The translations under genes were made by a program, and so were the position numbers. A DNA stretch of 7,224 nt, taken from the NCBI GenBank assembly GCA_050728815.1, contig JBOHKB010000155.1, forward strand, positions 1 through 7,224. The letters run 5' to 3'. Of this stretch, positions 5,389-7,224 are shown one piece after another. The stretch comes from DASWJZ01 sp050728815. Lineage in GTDB: Bacteria > Pseudomonadota > Alphaproteobacteria > Rhizobiales > Afifellaceae. The notes beneath the pieces are model-generated. The model was not told the origin of the DNA and did not search any database. It saw only the letters and a list, made by a program, of their open reading frames with translations. Within the stretch, counting starts at the first letter, position 1, and each line of letters opens with the position of its first letter.

Positions 5389-6372
5389 ATGCGCAGGCTT
5401 CTATTGCTCGCCAGTGCTGCCGCGATAACCATTACGATGCCGGCCGCCGCCAAGGATCAGGATCGCGGCAGGGCGGCCGAGAGCCGAGAGGATCGCGGCG
5501 AGGCCCGCCGAGCCAAGGCGAGGGCGCGCCAGGAGACGCGATCAGAGGCGCGCGCCGATCGCAGGCGCGCTCGTTCGAATGCACAGACAAACCGGCGGGC
5601 GCGGGCGGAAGCCCGGTCCGAGCGGCGCGAAGCGGCCGACCGCCACCAGCAGCGTCGGGCGGCCGAATCTCGCAGGGAGCGCACGCAAGAGCGGCGACAG
5701 GCGGTGGCCGCGCGCGGGCGCGCCGAGGACCGCCGCGAGGCGCGACGGGAGCGTGTGGCGTCTCGCGAACGCGCCCAGAATCGTCGGGAACGCCAGCAGC
5801 GGACCGCTACTCGCGAACGTGCCCAGGACCGGCGCGAGGTCCGTCAGCAGCGTGTGGCTGCGAACGAGCGAGCCCAGAATCGCCGGGAGCGTCAGCAGCG
5901 CGTCGCCGCGCGAGAGAATCGCAGGGAGCTCCGCCAGCGCCAGCAGCGGATTGCCGCTCGTGATCGCACTCAGGATAGTCGCCAGCGGATCGCCCGCCAG
6001 GATCGCCTCGAAAATCGACGCGACCGGCAGCGCCGTCTAGCGGTCCAGGAGCGGCGCGAGGATAGGCGCGAGCTTCGCCAGCGCCGCGTCGCGCGCGAAC
6101 GCTGGCAGGATCGCCGTCAGTGGGAGCGGCGGCTGGCGCGTGAGCGCAGGCAGGATAGGCGCGTCTTTCAGCGTCGTCTCGCCGCTCGCGAGCGCTGGGA
6201 GGACAGGCAGCGATTCTACGCCCAGCAGGCGCGGCGCTATAGCTTCGCCGGCTATGACGACGATTACGACTATCGCTATCTCTATCGTAACGTCTCGCCG
6301 GCCTATTTCTATTCGGCCAGCGACTTCTATCCGGTCGGTCGGTCGGCTCCCCCTGCCTGGGCGCCGGCATAG
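5389..6372 (+). CDS. Exported arginine-rich repeat protein, N-terminal part ending at an in-frame TAG
   Basis: ATG 5389 follows AGGAG by 7 nt. In-frame TTG 5335 is rejected because it lies in the leader duplication and would bury the signal peptide. The product has 327 residues. A Sec signal peptide (about 1-21) with basic MRR start ends PAAA before KDQD. Residues 22-283 are a highly charged helix-like region: by my count 95 of 262 residues are Arg and only 2 are Lys, with imperfect 13-17-residue repeats of the type RVAxRERAQNRRERQQ. A Tyr/Asp-rich segment with YDDDYDYRYLYR follows, then a Pro-rich end at TAG 6370-6372. The same frame continues past the TAG into 59-residue repeats, so this is probably the front of one larger protein. 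The likely location is the periplasm or envelope; the function is unknown. The EcfG-type promoter suggests stress induction. Confidence 0.85.
   Translation: MRRLLLLASAAAITITMPAAAKDQDRGRAAESREDRGEARRAKARARQETRSEARADRRRARSNAQTNRRARAEARSERREAADRHQQRRAAESRRERTQERRQAVAARGRAEDRREARRERVASRERAQNRRERQQRTATRERAQDRREVRQQRVAANERAQNRRERQQRVAARENRRELRQRQQRIAARDRTQDSRQRIARQDRLENRRDRQRRLAVQERREDRRELRQRRVARERWQDRRQWERRLARERRQDRRVFQRRLAARERWEDRQRFYAQQARRYSFAGYDDDYDYRYLYRNVSPAYFYSASDFYPVGRSAPPAWAPA
5752..6216 (+). repeat. Degenerate Arg/Glu/Gln repeats within the exported protein
   Basis: About ten units of 13-17 codons fill this stretch. The clearest are RVASRERAQNRRERQQ, RTATRERAQDRREVRQQ and RVAANERAQNRRERQQ, and later units become RLARERRQDRRVFQR. 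Spacings of 48-51 bp are also visible in the DNA. Alternating basic and acidic residues suggest a long single alpha-helix or coiled coil. Later units gain aromatic residues (W, F) at fixed places. Confidence 0.75.
6370..6372 (+). other. In-frame amber codon joining two halves of one reading frame
   Basis: TAG follows WAPA and precedes GRRYNVPSRYQ. The frames on both sides are the same (5389 and 6388 differ by 333 codons), with no frameshift needed. A Tyr codon (TAC or TAT) one base different would restore a 493-residue protein, giving APAYGRRYNVP across the join, which suits the Tyr-rich context. The alternatives are a recent nonsense mutation, a sequencing error, or suppression by readthrough. 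Confidence 0.8.
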
Positions 6373-6870
6373 GGCCGTCGCTACAATGTGCCCTCCCGAT
6401 ATCAGGACATCTATTACGACACGCCGTCCAACTATTACCGCTATGACGACGGCTACATCTATCGGGTCAACTCAGGCTCGAACATGATCGCCGACGTGAT
6501 TCCGTTGCTCGGCGGCGGCTTTGCGGTCGGACAGCTGATGCCGGTCGGCTACGACGCCTACAACGTGCCGGACCCGTATCGGGATTATTATTACGACACC
6601 GACGATGCCTATTATCGCTATGGCGATGGCGGCATCTTCCAGGTCGATCCGTCGACAGGCATGATCGAGGCGATCGTGGCGCTGCTCGCGGGCGGGCTCA
6701 ATGTCGGACAGATGCTCCCGACAGGGTATGACGCCTACAACCTGCCGTACGAGTATCGCGATCAATATGCCGATAATGACGACTATCTCTATCGCTACAA
6801 TGACGGCAACATCTACCAGGTGGATGCTCAGTCCAGGCTGATCGAAAGCGTCATCTCGGCCGCGATCTGA
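6373..6870 (+). pseudogene. C-terminal remainder of the Arg-rich protein: three Tyr/Asp-rich 59-aa repeats
   Basis: This is open for 165 residues to TGA 6868-6870, in frame with the upstream gene. A GTG at 6388 could formally start a 160-residue product, but it has no Shine-Dalgarno, no signal peptide, and would begin at the second residue of the first repeat. The repeats start at 6385, 6562 and 6739, each exactly 59 codons apart, with the pattern NVPxxYRDxYYD...YYRYxDGxIYxVD...GMIxAIxxLL.GG..VGQxxPxGYDAY; the third is shortened to 43 residues. The YxRYxDGxIYxVDxxTGxI pattern is reminiscent of the C-terminal part of RcnB-type periplasmic proteins (PF11776), a loose likeness only. I read it as the C-terminal domain of one protein split by the TAG; translation as a separate gene is less likely. 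The intact repeats argue that the disruption is recent or not real. Confidence 0.7.
6385..6867 (+). repeat. Three tandem 59-codon repeats (third truncated)
   Basis: Unit 1 spans 6385-6561, unit 2 spans 6562-6738 and unit 3 spans 6739-6867. Units 1 and 2 share the YYRYxDGxI core, a hydrophobic stretch with GG and VGQ, and the ending PxGYDAYN. The period is exactly 177 bp with no insertions between units. Confidence 0.85.
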
Positions 6871-6887
6871 TCGGCGCCGGATATCCT

Positions 6888-6921
6888 GAGGGCCGCCCCG
6901 AAAGGGACGGCCCTCTTCTTT
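6888..6921 (+). terminator. Intrinsic terminator
   Basis: GAGGGCCG (6888-6895) pairs perfectly with CGGCCCTC (6908-6915). Inside, after one C/A mismatch, CCC and GGG close a GAAA tetraloop (6900-6903). TTCTTT follows at 6916-6921. It lies 17 nt after the TGA at 6870, so the transcript of the Arg-rich gene most likely runs through the TAG and ends here, which supports one transcription unit for both halves. Confidence 0.9.
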
Positions 6922-6990
6922 GGCGCTTGTAACGCAACCGGTACGGTAGCTCATGCGTAATGGCTGGCGTGATGCGAAGGGAGTGACGGA

Positions 6991-7224
6991 ATGGCGATCC
7001 GATCAAGCTTTCCACTGATGTTCGCGGCAATGGCCCTGCTCTCCGGGTGCGGCGATAATGCCGAACGGAACGCGGTCGACGGGACGCCCGCCGACAACGC
7101 GGCCGCGGTTGCGGGCGGAGAGGCCTCGGCCGATCAGACCATCGCCCAGACGCTGGGTGGTTCGGCCGACCATTCGACCTTGGTCAGCGCCTTGCGGTCG
7201 GCCGGCCTGGAGGCGACCCTGGCC
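6991..7224 (+). CDS. Lipoprotein with probable fasciclin (FAS1) domain (3' end outside window)
   Basis: ATG 6991 follows AGGGAG by 7 nt. The 78 visible residues begin with a lipoprotein signal peptide: basic MAIRSS, hydrophobic core, and lipobox LSGC with Cys20 as the predicted lipidated residue. A low-complexity Ala/Asn/Asp linker follows (21-49). From residue 50 the sequence TIAQTLGGSADHSTLVSALR, then SAGLEATLA, matches the start of a fasciclin/FAS1 domain (helix ending before the usual GPYTVFAPTDxAF, which lies beyond the edge). FAS1 lipoproteins are envelope or surface proteins thought to act in adhesion or matrix contacts. It is separated from the upstream gene by a strong terminator, so it is transcribed independently. 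No promoter is clear in 6922-6990. Confidence 0.85.
   Translation, partial: MAIRSSFPLMFAAMALLSGCGDNAERNAVDGTPADNAAAVAGGEASADQTIAQTLGGSADHSTLVSALRSAGLEATLA

Noticed and set aside
5807..6370. Long minus-strand open frame opposite the Arg-rich gene
   Set aside because: It is a by-product of repeated CGN arginine codons, with low-complexity Arg/Ala/Pro translation and no start signal.
6388..6870. Separate gene starting at GTG 6388
   Set aside because: No Shine-Dalgarno, no signal peptide, start one residue inside the first repeat, and perfect frame continuity with the upstream gene. Kept as the remainder of the split gene.
6927..6955. Sigma-70 promoter beginning TTGTAA before the lipoprotein gene
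   Set aside because: No acceptable -10 hexamer at 16-18 bp; too weak to list as a feature.

Overview
The window is GC-rich (about 65% by eye) with dense genes and looks like a sphingomonad-type alphaproteobacterium (Sphingomonadales). The clues are a DUF885 peptidase-like protein, a PF09859-type oxygenase, a LytS/LytTR pair, an exported Arg-rich protein with tyrosine-rich C-terminal repeats of a kind I associate with sphingomonads, and a promoter matching the alphaproteobacterial general stress sigma factor EcfG (GGAAC-N17-CGTT). The assignment rests on recognition of protein families, not on a search.

Layout. Positions 1-1615 (+) hold a DUF885 protein cut at its 5' end by the window edge. 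Its stop codon abuts, with no gap, the stop codon of a convergent 2-oxoglutarate/Fe(II) oxygenase (1616-2314, -). Positions 2315-3098 hold only small genes: a divergent possible membrane peptide (2403-2606, +), a 33-residue membrane peptide with a good ribosome binding site (2804-2905, +), and a speculative 59-residue frame just after it (2912-3091, +). Next is a minus-strand operon: LytS-type sensor kinase (3919-4998) followed by its LytTR response regulator (3099-3863).

Positions 4999-5388 form a 390-bp divergent regulatory region between the kinase and an exported protein. It carries helically spaced CCTRAACG motifs that resemble LytTR boxes, a perfect 15-bp inverted repeat, a textbook EcfG promoter, and an exact 31-bp tandem duplication covering the promoter -10 element and the leader. 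Downstream, one reading frame encodes a signal peptide, about 260 residues that are more than one third arginine, and a Tyr/Asp-rich tail (5389-6372). An in-frame TAG interrupts it, and the same frame continues for 166 codons through three 59-residue repeats (6373-6870). A strong intrinsic terminator follows at 6888-6921. The window ends in the 5' part of a lipoprotein that probably carries a fasciclin (FAS1) domain (6991 onward).

How the parts may work together (inference): the kinase/regulator pair may act on the shared divergent region, so the Arg-rich envelope protein could respond both to general stress (EcfG) and to the LytTR regulator. The most notable points are the amber codon splitting what looks like one protein and the promoter/leader duplication in front of the same gene.
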